Of a stretch of 64,000 nucleotides of DNA, positions 12,710 through 26,500 are shown one piece after another. The translations under genes and the position numbers were made by a program. The number at the start of each line of letters is the position of its first letter. Positions within the stretch are counted from its first letter, which is position 1. Source of the DNA: Penelope pileata (lineage: Eukaryota; Chordata; Aves; Galliformes; Cracidae); assembly GCA_013396635.1 (NCBI GenBank), contig WBMW01004867.1, forward strand, positions 1,225,330-1,289,329, read 5' to 3'. The notes under the pieces were generated by a model. It ran no database searches, was not told the DNA's origin, and saw only the letters and a program-made list of their open reading frames with translations.

Positions 12710-15700
12710 GTGGAGTATTTTTTCTCTAGAAAAAAATGTTGCATACAACTCTATTTGCAATTCTTATTAAACCCTGCCTGTGGGATGGAAGCTGACAGTG
12801 CTAAGGAGTCACATTGGATGTCCAGTGTCGTGCAGTGTGCACTTGGGCAAGCCTTGGGAAAACATAAAAGTGCACAGCAGCAGATGCAATGAGTAGACAG
12901 CTGAACTATTCTGACTCTAAGGCAAGAATAAGATGGTTTATCACTGAGAGTGACTGAAAGAATATTTGATCCCTCCCGGTTTCCTTTGGATCACCTCCAT
13001 TCAACTATGTCTAGATGCTGACTATAATCTCCTCCATTAGTATGAGCAAAGCTCAGTATGTACAGACTCCACTCTCTGCAGAAACCCTGATACACAGACT
13101 AGCAGACTTCTCACTGTATTATTTATTTTCAAAGCAGCTTTTCTTATAAAATGTATTTCAAAAGTGAGAGACAAAGCACACTTTATTTCTGTGAAAGCTA
13201 TGGTCAGATACTCTCATAAAAAGTTTTCTCTTGTAACCTCCAAGTAACCAAATATATTAATACTGATGTAATGATTCAGTTTTCTCATTTTAATGGTCAG
13301 GTCATTCATTGCATTTGTCTAGTGATTATACAGTGAAGCTATTACCCTGCAGATCTACTTCCTAGCTGCTCCTGCTTGCTGTCTTATCTGATCCAAAAAG
13401 TGCTCCAAGCCACAGTTCCCTGGGCTCTGTCAGGCACGCCACTTCAGGGTTGCCATCCACACAGCTCCCACAGCAGCCCCAGTTCTGTGCTGGTCCAATG
13501 GGACAGAAAACAAGCAGCAAACTCTTCTGGATACACAACCAGCTACCCCATGCCTATAGAGATATATGGGAAGGTGCTGCTGCTGCTGCTTTCTCCTCCT
13601 TTCGCCGTCACCCACATATTTTCCTTCTCCTTGCTTTAGCACTATTTTGAATTTCAGATAGGGTGAGTTTAACCTGATCTGTGGGCTATATTATGGTAGC
13701 AGCAAAGAGCTAATTTAGATGAGCTCTCATTTCCTTTCATTATACCACTATTTCCTCCTGTTGGCATATACTGCTTTCTCTCTGGCTCTGTAAAACAGGT
13801 CAAACCTGCATCAGGGAAGAGCTGTACTATGCGCCCTGACCTTTCTGAGGACTATTCAGCCTGGAAAGCCAGAAATTATCTCTAGATGGATCTAATTCTA
13901 CTTATAAACTCCTTTTTTTTTTTTCTGTTTCCTATGAATAAGATTACAGACCCTGTGGATTGAGTTAAAATTATTTTATGATTTACTCCAAATTAGTTTT
14001 TTAAGAAAATAGGAGATAATCAACTGCTCAAACTCAACCAAATCTTTAAAAACTATCTTAAGGAGGAAACATAAAAAGGATACTATAGAAAAAGTCTTTT
14101 TAACCACATGCAAGATGTTAATACTAAATTCCTATATAAGACTGCAAAGATCTGAAATCTGCCTTTACCAAATGCTAACTTTTCTTAGACATGTTTAACT
14201 TTGGCAAGCATGGATTCAATATGGAGCATTTTTTGAAAACTGTGTGCTTGCAATTTTCTGATTTATGTATTCTGATTTTGAATTTTGATTTCCTTAAAGC
14301 TGTATTTATTTCTTAAATAGCAAAGACCAGATACAATTTTTCACGGCAAGCCTCTACAATAAGTTCTTGTACCTTGATCTAGTAAATCCCAGCCTGTTCT
14401 ACTGCCTCCACAGCAAGATGTACAGAGCTAAACAAGCTTTACTCCCTAACTTCTCATTTTTTACCTTTGCCTACGAAAGGTAAAATATCACCTGAATACC
14501 TCACAATGGTGATGCTGAGCCAGAAGGACAGAAGCTTCGTAACACAGGGTGAGTTCCATCTAACTCAGCTCCTGTACTACTGCTGTACACAACAAGAAAG
14601 TTCTGCTTTGGGAAATTTCACCTCTTTTACATGGTGTCCATCTATTCACAGAATAATTCTGGAAACCAATAAACAGAAGTAAAAATGCAACTGCCATAGT
14701 GATTGTGTTTTAAGTTCTGTATAATCTCTTTTGTATCATCTAATTTCTTTTTACAATCCATTTAAGCTTGCTTCAAGTCACTCCTTGAAAACATTTTGAT
14801 ACGACCACTAAGCTCTCAGATTTTGAAATCAAACAGAACAAAATGAAAAATACTCTATACCCCATAAGAGTAAAACAGATATATGCATGTTTAATCATAA
14901 GTACTTATTTAGCATTCTAATATACACATGATCTTAAAGCTGCTAACCGAGCTGGGACACAATGACATGGGAAACATAGGATCTGGCTCCAGTATATGTC
15001 TTTGCTTTTGAACATAGGCTTGGACAGATTTTGAATAACTAATAAACTAAAAAAGCTCTAATATTAGAGCTTTAACTGAAAATAACTTTTTAGGATAAGA
15101 ACAAAATAAAGTTTATTTGTTGTTTTAGGAAAATGAAGATTTTAATTCTTATCTGAAGAAAGGGACAGGGATATTTAACTAGAGCAAAGAACATCAATGC
15201 AGGAGGTACATGACAGGTAGGCATACAAAATCTCCCCAGAAACACTGATAATCTATCTAATAAATGCCTCATATAAAACACTTGTGAGAACAGAGATTAG
15301 TACACCCACCAGATCAGTGTTATCCTTGGCCTGAACATGTGATAGTAAAAGCATAGTTTTCTACATATGTAACCAAAGCATACCAATTATGGTCTGAGTT
15401 TAAAATTCCTGAGAATGACTAACCAAGGGAAATGAGATAAAACAACTCTGCTGCTACTGAGTTCTTTAAAACATTAGATTTTCAGTGTAAATAAGATGAA
15501 TCTTATAAGTTGTAATATCATCAAAATAGAGCTGCAGCCAAGTATAAATTCTCCTATGTATGCGCATTAAGTTGTCCACATGCTGATCCACTGTAAGAAT
15601 GATCACTTCAGTGGTGCTGTTGCCTGGCCAGATCCCATGCAAAACAGACAGTTTTCTGCCCGACTCAACACAAGTGCTATGCTGCAAAGCACAACTACCA

Positions 15701-17200
15701 CAGAGTATGTCTCCTTTGCATACATCTCCCTTTCCACCCAGAAATCATGCTAAATCAGGGGATTTATGAGAGGAGTCCCAGTGTTTACCAGGCCGGTTGG
15801 TACAATAGCAGGAGCCCTGTCCATGTTGCTACATGTTCAAAAATCATAGGGAAATGTCCACTGCATAAATTTAGATCAGCTCCAAGCACATACGCATAAA
15901 GCCTCCCCGTCCTGGGATGCCTGCCTATGCACTGAGCAGACGGCGTGCATATGGATGCAGTCAATCTGATGCATTTTTGATGCGCAGTCTCTGCCCATGC
16001 CCATATCAGCTAAGTGACACAGAGACAGTTACTGCTATCCTAGATAAAACAGACTCATTTTGCAAAGCACTAGCATATGCTTTTGTATTTATGACACTTG
16101 TTTATTTTCAGTTCTCTGAAGTGCTAAAGTGGACCTCGATACGATTTAGGCTGTTTAGCAGAACTCATATGCTGGTTATACCTTGGTCCAGGATTTCATC
16201 CTTTCCAATCAGGAAGGAAAAGAAAGGACCAAGAAGCTGTCTTATCTGTTGTTTATTTCTCCAGGAAAAAATACAGTGCCCATACAGTACCCTTTGGAAG
16301 CTGTTGCTGGTGCTTTTATCTGCTGCAGAACTGGTGAAGCTGCAAGGCAGAATCTCTTCTTAAGGATTCAATGCCAAAATATGCATTTTGCATTTTCAAC
16401 TACATTCATCTGCACAAAATATCAGATAAAGAAAACAAATGGAAACATTATGAATTTGCATGACATATGTAGTGCACAGCAGCCTGTGAATTAATAGGAA
16501 GAAGCAAGAAACTGCTTATTCCCAAAGAGCAAGTATTTGCTAAGAAAATAATAATTAAAAAAAAAAGAATAAATAATTAGGAATATGAAATACCTTCAGT
16601 GTTGTTACTCTTCATCATAGAGTGATTCTATTAAGATAAACAGCAACTACAGATTACCTATAGGAGAAATTCATTCTGTTAATATGTTTGATTTTTTAGT
16701 AAAGATGTTAAGAGAAGGGAGATGCCAGCAATCTTTACTGTTGGTGAAAAATAATGTGCCCTCAACTTACAAGTCAGGCAGTCCTGGATTTTGGAAAAAA
16801 TCAAAAAACACAACTTGAGTAAACTACTATCAGGGATCACATCACTTGTATCTGTGGTATTCAAACCCTACCAGTACTAAGTGCTGAAGTGCATGTCATG
16901 TTTCAAAATTAAGTATGCAAACCCTGGACACTTAAGTATACCTGATGGCATAAGATAAGCCCCACTGAGCGCTCCAAAACTAAAACTGAGAAGTATTATT
17001 AGTGTAAGTTAATATTCAGAATATAGGCAAAATGACAGCATTTGGTTCAGTAGATTTGAGTTCTTTTATGCCAGAAAGGTGTTTATTGATGCTGAACTTC
17101 AAGTTAGTAAAGTCAAAGATGGTATCTTTCAGCTTTTGTGATGACTGAATCATTTCCTGCCCTTTTCAAACACCTTCTCTAGTGATTGGTGCGTGCCTTC
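12710..17200. other. Unique non-coding stretch
   Basis: No gene is recognised. A 148-codon frame at 15917-16363 begins at ATG but has no known domain, no homology I can recall and no splice context. Short simple repeats include (CTG)n at about 13575-13590 and a T run at about 13911-13924. Confidence 0.6.
15052..15073. repeat. Perfect 22-bp palindrome
   Basis: The arms aaagctctaat and attagagcttt are exact reverse complements with no loop between them, so the sequence is self-complementary over 22 bases. At this base composition I estimate only a few hundredths of such a palindrome per 64 kb by chance. No known element explains it. Confidence 0.9.
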
Positions 17201-17360
17201 CTTAGCACTCCAGTGTGACTGCCTTTGAATCATCAGATTCAATTAGCGGCACCATGTTATCTAAACAGCAATGTTAAATCAGATAAAGAGGATAAGATGG
17301 AGCACAAAATGGTTTAGCCTGAAAAAGGATTAGATGCATTCATTACATAATAGCTGCTTA
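17201..17360. promoter_or_regulatory. Candidate regulatory block with GATA motifs
   Basis: This short non-repetitive block contains ttatct at 17257-17262 (AGATAA on the minus strand), agataa at 17281-17286 and a GATAAG core at 17291-17296. An ATTAG core lies nearby at about 17242-17246. Clusters of GATA sites are found in vertebrate enhancers, but three cores in 40 bp of AT-rich DNA can also occur by chance. No gene is close enough in the window to suggest a target. Confidence 0.2.
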
Positions 17361-20009
17361 TGTGCGGGAGTAGGGCAAGTCCTAGAAGTATTTGAAGACT
17401 CTTAAAGCCATTTTGGGAAAGAGATATTTTAACACATAAAGCACTTATTTATTTTAATGTTAAATTTAAATTAATAAGAAGTGCATTTATGCATATTTCC
17501 ACAAAAAAAAAAACACCCTGCATTCAGCTGTAGAATCATATGGCAAGAGAAGAAATATAAATCTAATTTTCTAAGGGTTTTAAAACAGAACTCTGTATCA
17601 TTTCTATAATACTGTACTAAAGCAGAAATTCCCTGCTGAAATGTAGGGACTGATCTCGTGTTTCCAAGACACAAGCATGAGAGATCCTCCTATCCTTGCA
17701 GCCACAGTAACAGTTCTGTGTGTGATGGGATTATCCTCTTACACCACCACCATATGAGTAAGGTAGGAATACCAGAGATCTGTGGAGTTAGACTATTCTC
17801 ACCTTTACACTCCTTCCAGTGATACTGATGCCCAAAATGGCATCACTTACTGCTTTCTTCTATGCCAAACCCGCTCGAGGATGTCTTAGCACACCATTTT
17901 TGTAAAGATCCAGAAAAAAATTTATTGATATTTACAGCCTTGCTCTGGCTTGCACATTGACACAGCACAAGGCAAAGCACAATGCACACATTACAGTAGG
18001 TAATGGTCTACTCTACATTCTGATTGGGAGCCAAACATACGATTTTACAATCATTCTATTAAACAATTCAATAATTTATCTTTGCACAGATGGACCAGAT
18101 ATAGTATCCCATAACCTTACAATATGCAAGGCAGTCAGAGGAGTGATCAAGACTATTCCTTGTCTTTAATCCTCTGCCAGCCAGCCCAAAGTAGCAAGAA
18201 AGGAATCAGTAAGTCCTTCAAACTTTCTGCATGTGCCCCGGTTATTCCAGAAGATAATAAATAATGTGATTGCCATTCAAAAATCCACCTGATAAAAACA
18301 CTGAGTTTTCAACAGTTTCAACGGTTGAGAAAAATGTGATAAATTTTAGTTTTTCTGAAAAGCTGCTTTGTTCAAGACCATAATCCTAGTGTTATCTGGA
18401 GATCACAGAAGCAGCAAAGACTAGTAAAATATTATCTATTCCGTTTCTTCTTTTGCTTTAGGTGTTTTGGTATAAAGAACATGCAGTTCAATTTATTTTT
18501 TCCATTACTGCAAAATGAAAACTATCGGAGTTTATATCAGGTAATCTTGCAGCAAACACGTTATCCTACTACATTTATTTATTTATACAGAACACAGCAG
18601 CTGAAAAGGATTATGTTGCTTTTCTCATGGTGCTTTTGAGCACACAAACAAATGTGTGTGCTGGCTCCCTGTAACTCAGAAGTGAGAAGTTGGTTGTTGG
18701 GCTCAGTGCACGTGGTCAGGCACAGCACGTCTCCTGACCACTGGAGTCACCAGCCCAGTAGGATTTTCTCTGCACTTTGGATGCCATGCCAAGAAGAGAC
18801 TAAGCTTCCAGGTGCACCAAGATGACTGATGGAGTCCTCAGCTGCAACAGCTTGCTTGCTGATCTTGAATGTAGCAAGATCAGCTTGCATTGTGGTTTCT
18901 ACTAAAGTTTTTCTAACTTCTGTTAGTACTTGAGTACTTGAGACTGCCCATTGCCACAGAACCACTCTACTGCTTGCTGTCAGAACTGCTGATGGCCTTG
19001 TTTCTTTACTAGGTTTTGAATCCTTCAGACCTCACACACTTGACCAGTTTTGCCAGAGGTAAGCGGATCTATTGTGTACCACATAAGAGGAGGAGGAATA
19101 AGATAAAGTGGATTAGGAACAAGACAGAACTCAATTTTACTTTACGGGTGTTTTTTTTACTCTTTCTAATGCGTCCCCTCAGGCCTTTACAAAATTATGA
19201 TTGTAAATTCCTTGTCCCTCACCTTTCTCTCCCTGCCACATACCATCACCATCACACACACATAGAGCTGTACAGCTCAGCCAGTCTCCACTGGTTACTC
19301 TCCAAGGTTGATCTTTAAAATGCTAATAGATGCTGTGGTATTCAACTTTCGGCTTCCTTGACACGTATTTTTGACACACACACAAAAAATCATTTTTGTA
19401 AATATGTAAAGTCATTGAGGCATTATGGAAAATACAAAAGGACCCTAAGAGACTAAAACATCTTGTGAAGAAAGAAAAGTGCAATTCAACTTGGAAAATT
19501 TGCAGGAAAATAGAATGCCTAGCAGAAAATTATCTGACAAAAGTGTTCAACAATACAATGTTGACACTTTGTATTGAGCTAACACCTTTCATGGGAGGAC
19601 CTACTGTGCTTTATCAGAGGTTGGGAATAATTCTTCAATTCTACATCTAAGATAGCCAAGGTCTCAAAAAGTGGCATTAAGATGCAAAACATGCTTAAGA
19701 AGAAACAAAGAAAGAGTGAAGAAAAATGCAGTCAGTGGAACAAAGTCTATGGTGCTACATGCATGGTCACAGGATGAAGGTCAGCATCAGAGGAAGGCCA
19801 GAGTCTACTTCGATTGTGTTGAGATTCTTCTAGCTGCTATTTAACTTCTCCTGAGTCCAGGGGAGAAAACAGATGAGACAAACACACCTTCAGACTCCAT
19901 GAAGATGACAAGAAACCTCTGGGCTTAAACAAAAAAGTATTTTCTTCAACTTTGAGACAGTGTTTGTTCAAAACGAGAACAAAAACAAAAACCTTATATT
20001 TTAGCATAT

Positions 20010-20110
20010 CTCCCTTTTTGTTTGTTTGGTAGTTTAGGGTTTGTTGTTGTTTGTTTTTATTTTTGTGGGGTTTTTTTCTTGCTGTTGTTTTTTGTTTGTT
20101 TTCATTCTCA
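20010..20110 (+). repeat. T/G-rich low-complexity tract
   Basis: About 100 bases are built almost only of T and G, with units such as ttg, tttg and a ggggttttttt step. It looks like a decayed simple repeat or the tail region of an old retroelement on the minus strand. No element body is recognisable next to it. Confidence 0.7.
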
Positions 20111-21549
20111 GCTCCTTTTCATTTTGATGTTTTTCTGCCATGGCTTCTAAATAGTGCTCCATTTAAATAGAATCTGGGCAGGCATAAATGCTATGTATTT
20201 CAAAGACCTTCAGTGAGGTGGAGGGTAAGCATATACTTAATATTTTGCTGAGCCAATAGTCAGTCTCAGGCTAAAAAGCAATCAGAATGCTCTGTGAGCT
20301 ACATGTTTATTTAGGCTATCATCATTTATCTCAAAGCTCCATTTTCGGAAGCACTAACCTCAGGTGAATTGAGAGAAGAGCTCTTACTTGCTGCTACCCT
20401 CAGATGTTAATAATTATAATTCCAAGCAAGTTCGCAATTAGTCAGAGCAAAATGATCAACGCTTTCCTCCATAGTTTCCTAAATGAGAATCTCTGAGCCT
20501 AAATAAACATAATATTTACTTCCATTAAAATACAGAAAAAGATTTTGTGCTTACTTTTAAAAATATTCCTAGAGCTACTGTTCAAACTATTCACACCTGA
20601 TCTTTATCTGTCTGTTACATTCATCCAGAACAACTGAATGTTGTGAGTTTTTTATAATCTCTATCTCATGGGTTCTTGTTTCAATTTTTTTTTAATAAAT
20701 CATCAGAGGCAGAATGTGGAGAGCTTTTAAACTGATTATATAACTCACAGAAAGATCCATTCCATTCTTAGTCATCAGCAGCATTATTAAGCTAGCAGCT
20801 GCAATCCACACACCCTTTTTTGCTTTTATCATGAAAACAGAACAAAATTTATCAGTTATCGAATACAATGCCTTCCCTGCTTGAATAAATTATCTTGTGG
20901 TTATAACTTACAAAATGTTCCCATTTCTATTCATACCAAATGCATCAAGTCATTTGGATGACAGTATACCACAAAAATGATCTGAACTGTCAGGAAGCTG
21001 GAACAACTTCTCGTATAAAAATTATTCCAATTTTTAGCAACTCAAAACAGTAGCAAAGAAAAAGAAAAGAGGATTCATTTGAGAATATTGGTCATATCTA
21101 GTTCAGAGTGAATCACCACTGAAGAAATCATTTTTGTTCTTTCTAAGGAATCAATGATCTACATTTTAATGACACTTGACAGGAGAGTCATGATACCTTC
21201 TTTCAAACAAATCTTCCTTCAAAAAAGTCCTGTAAGAAATTTTTAAAGTGTCAATAGCTGTATTTTAACATAGTTGAATTTATAATATTTTTCTTATGTT
21301 TGCCAGTCAGATAAAGCACCCTGAAATCATGCAAAGCCTGAATTGTTAGAGTTATGCCTGGTTTTGTTTTTGATTTTTTTGGAGCATTTTGTCAGAATTA
21401 ACTTCAATTGAAGGAGCCCACTGAAGTGGGAGATGTATATAGAGCTTACTGATAGAGCTGGAAACTAATAGAGGTCCTTAACCTGTTTTTTATGATTCTG
21501 CACCTGGAATCTGGCCAAAATGTGTTTGACAAATATTTGTTCAACCACC

Positions 21550-21577
21550 AAAAAAAAAAAAAAAGAAAAAAAAAAAA
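21550..21577 (+). repeat. Interrupted poly-A run
   Basis: Fifteen A, one G and twelve A form a 28-base tract. I looked upstream for a processed pseudogene or SINE that would explain it and found none, nor an AATAAA signal just before it. It is best treated as a simple repeat. Confidence 0.9.
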
Positions 21578-22954
21578 CCCACCTTCTAAATCTATTTAAA
21601 AATCTAAAACCATATTAACAGCTTTTTTCTCTGTAGATTTTAGTGACTATAGAGCCACTTTGAGGTTTCAGTTTTCACAATATTTTGAAAAAGATTTTTC
21701 ATAAAATAAAAGTAAAGCTTCTTAAATCAGGAAAAGAAGGTTAAAAATAAACTTTATTTTTTTTCTGGAGACAGCAACTTCTCCCTCGACTGCAAAAACT
21801 TCAAGCAGTTTTCACTTGAGCTGAGTCAACACAGATTGAGCTGAAGCATCTGGTCCTTGAAAGCTGCCGTGAGAGTTTGCAGAATGTTAAATCCTATTTC
21901 AGGAGCATCGTGGTGACACTGTAATTATCACACTGCACTGCTAAAGAGGCTCGAGTTCCACAGAGCTTCTGCTCCAGAATAGTGCAGAAAAAGTAAGCTG
22001 GGCCTGGCTGGTCCAGTAATCAATCCTACAGCATCTTCCTTTTCAGAGAAAGAATCTCATCAGAGAAAGACAAAAGAAATTCTGAAACAAGCAATTATGA
22101 AAGGACATCTTCAGAGGAAAAAAATCTTCCTAATTCCACAGTAATTAAAGTTTGGGTTATGCCTCAAAGTGACAAGATACCAAATTTTTCAGAATCCCAG
22201 GGGTGGATTCTTGGCAAGTATGTAATGCAATGGTCATGGATGTGGCACCAGCTCAGTTACTGGTTTGTTCTTTTTTCTTTTCCCTTCTATTGTTGCTGAC
22301 ATCCACTGGCACTGTTGATCTATAGGGGTATTTGCAATACAAATTTAATCTCTTTCCCCCAGTATGTATTTGCTTGCTCCATCATAGTTTATTCCTGGGC
22401 ATGAACAAAAATATTTTAGCTCTGTGGATAATGCACAAATTATTATAAAGATATTTGATTTGCTAAGTACACCTCATTTTTCCTTTTACTACAACATTTT
22501 TCTTAAGTGATGCTCTCCTGAGTAATCATGGAATTAACTTAAAGTGTTTCTCCTGAATCAACCTTAACCCTGTCTCCTTTGATCAGACATTATCCAAACT
22601 AAAAATAAGACAGCTGAAAATCTTCCCAGATGATCAAAGACAACATGAAAAATCAAGCCTTACAAAATGACAGACAAAATTATTAATGGGTCTGGTCTAC
22701 CTGTATATGGATGACTCAGCTAGCAGGAGGGAGGTAGAGTGAGCGCTATTTGGACTTCTGCTACTCTAGCACGTTTTATCCGTGACCTAACAGGAAAATG
22801 TTACTGTGATAGCGGTAAAGCAAGATAGGAAACTCCCTTGATTTCCTGCCATTTGTGAAGTTTGCAGATGTAGTCCTTTAGAAAAAGAGACTCTGTAATG
22901 CCAAAGTCTGTAAAAAAAAAAAAAAAATCTTTTCCATCATATATTTGCATTTGT

Positions 22955-23125
22955 CTGCTCTTATATAGAAGAATGTCTAAAGCTGAACCAGGTTGCCCAG
23001 ATAGATTGTGGCCATCCTTGGAAATACACATCACTCAACCTGAGCATGTTCATTTGGTTGAGCCCACACTGAGCAAGAATTGGACCAGATGAACTCCAGA
23101 GGTCCCTTTGAATCTAAATTACTCC
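22955..23125 (+). mobile_element. CR1 LINE 3' end, plus strand
   Basis: The segment reads like the last part of CR1 in forward orientation. A 'ggttgcccagatagattgtgg' type block (the usual 'gttgcccagagaggctgtgg') at about 22989-23009 is followed by the diagnostic 'ttggaccagatgaactccagaggtccc' type block at about 23079-23107. The frame of the first part corresponds to the C-terminal tail of ORF2. The copy is old, with many substitutions and no intact 8-bp 3' terminal repeats. It is one of only two CR1 traces here in plus orientation. The 5' limit is uncertain by tens of bases. Confidence 0.75.
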
Positions 23126-26100
23126 AGTATAATAAATTTCTTTCTTAAATGCCTTATTTTGGACGTATTGAAAGGCGAGATTTTTGGAAAAACAAACAAA
23201 CAAAAAACCTTAAGCTTTTTTCCTGCATGGAAGCACATACCAGTGATCTACAGATATAGTTTTTATCAAAGAGAGGGCCTCAGGTCAAAGGCACGTGACC
23301 TATATGCTATCCAATGCTACTGTGAGAATAAACTATTCAAATGCAAGTTTTTGTTTCTTGAACCTACCTCTACCTCAAGAGAAAAGGGAGATGTCAATTT
23401 CCTACAAGCCATCAAGACATACGGAGACAGAAAAAATGAGTTGCATAGAATCTCTTACAGGCTGAAAGGAAACATCATTTGAATTAAGGAAGTCTATTAT
23501 TCATTTATAAATGGAAAACGAAGAAATTGATCTATATTTTTAAAATGTAAGACGAAATAAGGCTAATTCTAAATTGTGAGCTTAAATTCAAACCTAAAAT
23601 ACAATCTGGAAATGAAAAATTAAAGGAATGAAAGCATCTAATAAAATGACTAGATTTTAATGTGACCATGCCTGTCTAAACACTCATTAATGAGAGTCAG
23701 GCAATATTTACAAAGCTGTTGCAACATGAGTCTACATGCATTACAAAATGCAGATATTATGAGCTGTTATTAATCACTTTTCATGCAAGTGGCAAGGTCA
23801 CCTAGACACAGGCTACGTCTGTGCCAAACATCACTATGGAGCTTCAACAAATTGGAGTGAGGAGGCTTTTAGCGAAAAAAAGCCACCCCCTAAATCTGTC
23901 CGTAACAAGGACTGATTTTCTCCTCTGTGTATCTCGTCAGAGTGAACATTAGTGGGAAGAAATTACAGTACTGTGCAGATGCTTCCTCCCTGCCAAAATG
24001 AAGTCATATAGGGAAGGAAAAATATCGAAGTTGCCTACTAAGGTAGCAGTTGAGAAAAAGTAGCGGGAAAAGATTATATAACAGAGAATCCACCAAAAAA
24101 CATACAGGGATATCCTCCATCTGATACTCTCATGAATCCAAGACCTTAAATAAATAAACAAACAAATAAAACATGCCTTTGTGCACTCTTCTTTTTTACC
24201 TTGAGTTTGATGTTGTAGTTTTAAATAGATGTGATAAGATTGCCAAAATAGATACTAATGAAGAAATACCCTGCAATGAGTGTTGTATTCTAAAGTGACA
24301 AAGAGGTTCACTTACCCAGCTGATAGGCATGAAAACAGACTAGATTTTCTTATTTTCCCTAGAAATGGCTGCAGAAAAATGGTTATCTGACAAGTCTGTT
24401 ATCAATTTGCTATGTTATGAAATCTTACAGGTGCCTTATCTAAATAAGGACATGTTCTAAGGGGTGAGGTCACATGAAATTTGATCAACTGTCAAAGAGG
24501 AAAACGTTACTTTAAAAATGCTGTAGACTGTAAAATTTATCAAACAAGACGAAAGGCGATGAAAGGCAACAAATGTGAGTAATTTAATAAAGTATACTTC
24601 TTTCAGGCTAAAAAAAATACTCTGACTTCTACATTGGCATTTCAGTTATGAGTGTGGGGAGAGATATCAGCCCAAAATACAGAATTTCACCAATGCTTGG
24701 TGTAAAATATGAAAATGCATAAGGAAACATTAAATCGCTCAGAGTAATTTTTAAAATTCCCTCCTAACTTCTTAATTCAAATACTGATTTGAGACAAAAA
24801 CTTCCATTTAAATAATACAAATTGTGTTTGTTCTATAGTTTTTGTTTGGAAAGTCTCAAGAAAATTCTGCTTTCCCAAAGCGGAATGTAGGGCAAGGACC
24901 AAGGTTAGTGATGTCCAAGGGGAATGGGAGAATAGCAGAAAGGGAGGCAAGCTACAAGCAGAGCATGTAAGAGGGAGATGCCTATGGTACTATCATCAAC
25001 TAAAAAAAAACTTTAAAACTATGTCAGCCTTTCGATCTAATTCATAATATTTCCAAAATGAAATAAGGCTTGTTTGATAACACTCATTTTCCGTAAAACC
25101 AAGTTGACTGGCATTAATGAACTTTGTAACCTTTAAGACTTTCATGATTACATCTTTTTCTAATGATGGAGCGATGTTGTCCTGTGAGACATTTCTCTCA
25201 AATTATAATATTTTCCTGATATTTGTTAAAAATTAACATCAAGGAGGTAGATACCTTCCCAATCAGCTACTGATTGGTAAATCAGTTCTGCTGATTTAAA
25301 ACTGTTTATCCATAGCAGACTTTAACAAACGAATTGTTATGAACCAGGATCAGAATGACTAAACTATTTTCATGTAATAAGAATACAAAATCCTATTTTT
25401 TTCCAAATGCAGAAAAGAAATATTTCTTGAGCAGTTTTGTTTTCCTTGAATCATACTAACAATGTGTTCATTTCCACTCCTTATTGGACCAACACCACTG
25501 CCAACATTTCCTTTGTTGAAAAAAACCTTCAGTTGCTGTTAGCTCAGTCAGACATAGATTTTTCCCTGACAACGTTGACCTTCCAAACACAAATGTAGTA
25601 GTTCATAACCTTTCATAACCCCTTTATTCTTTTTCTTTTTCTCATCATTTTATCTTTTAATTTACTATTTCTAGCTGCTGCCATCACTACACCGATAGTT
25701 CAAGAAAGTCTGCTAGCCAGAACTTTGCCCCCAGTTGTCATTTATTCTGCCTATACTTTTAAAAATAATTACTTGCTCTCACAGGTGTTCTTAGCTTTGA
25801 GTATTTATCTCTTTTGAGGCACAAAACAAATTTTTATTGAGATTTTCTGATATTATTTATAATGAACATAATTACATTATGATCACTAGTCCCTGGTCCC
25901 CAGATAACAACCACTTTCAAATACTATGCCTAATTCATCCATCATACCAATGACAATTTATTTTGTTCTGGAGGCAATGTTCTCCAGCTCAGTCATGACT
26001 TCCTACCTTTTTCAAAAACTTTGTTTTATTATTAGGTATGGGAAACTGAGCATGTGCCATCCAAAATCAGTATCTCTTTCCTTACATTACACAGAACTCT

Positions 26101-26500
26101 GTATCTGGGTTGGGACAGGTGAGAATTCGTAACGTGCACTGAAAGCATGACAGCAGAGATCTGAAGTAAATTCTGAGAAGTAGCACATTGTGAGACAGCA
26201 GGGGTTTTATTCAAATAGTTGAAGCATCTGTAATAAAAAAGATAAATGTCAGCATGCAACTGGAGAATCTGAGAAACAAAACTAGGTGATTTAGTCTGCT
26301 TGGTAATGATATAAGATCATGCAAAGACAGAAAATGATTATGAATGCACTTAAATGTAAATTCTGACCCTAAAGTACACAGGAAAGACAGAGTTTTTGTA
26401 GTGGGTGGAAGGAGCACTATATCTGAAAAAATATGATAAGAAATAAGTAAAGACATACCTAAAACAGTATATGAATAAAAAAAAACTTGTATTACAAATA
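23126..26500. other. Unique AT-rich non-coding stretch
   Basis: I see no gene. A frame of 124 codons begins at 23108 but matches nothing. Around 23640-23830 there is a block with a 12-bp palindrome (ctcattaatgag, 23683-23694) and an extended nuclear-receptor half-site (caaggtca, 23793-23800) that may be conserved non-coding DNA. A TAAA/CAAA simple patch lies at about 24147-24170 and a pyrimidine-rich stretch at about 25619-25660. Confidence 0.6.
23640..23830. promoter_or_regulatory. Candidate conserved non-coding block
   Basis: The block is free of recognisable repeats. It has several homeodomain-type ATTA/TAAT cores, the palindrome ctcattaatgag at 23683-23694, an ATGCAT core and an extended half-site caaggtca at 23793-23800 of the kind bound by orphan nuclear receptors. 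The judgement rests on texture and motif content only; conservation cannot be measured from one sequence. Confidence 0.2.

Larger units (their letters stand above)
17361..22954. other. Unique AT-rich non-coding stretch
   Basis: No gene is recognised; frames stay at or below about 100 codons. It holds a T/G-rich low-complexity tract (about 20010-20110), an interrupted A run at 21550-21577 (A15, G, A12) and another A run at about 22912-22927. Segments at about 20395-20470 and 20755-20930 have the texture of conserved non-coding DNA, which I cannot confirm. Confidence 0.6.

Noticed and set aside
12470..12892. 140-codon frame, plus strand
   Set aside because: Starts at GTG, runs straight through the perfect hairpin at 12680-12709 and resembles no protein.
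13850..13880. Short CR1-like word (ctattcagcctgga)
   Set aside because: Only about 14 bases match CR1 and no neighbouring CR1 block follows, so chance is as likely.
15917..16363. 148-codon ATG-initiated frame, plus strand
   Set aside because: No domain, no family similarity and no splice or promoter context; a second open frame overlaps it (16183-16494), as expected of chance.
22912..22927. A run as the tail of a processed pseudogene
   Set aside because: No coding remnant, no AATAAA signal and no target-site duplication could be seen upstream or around it.
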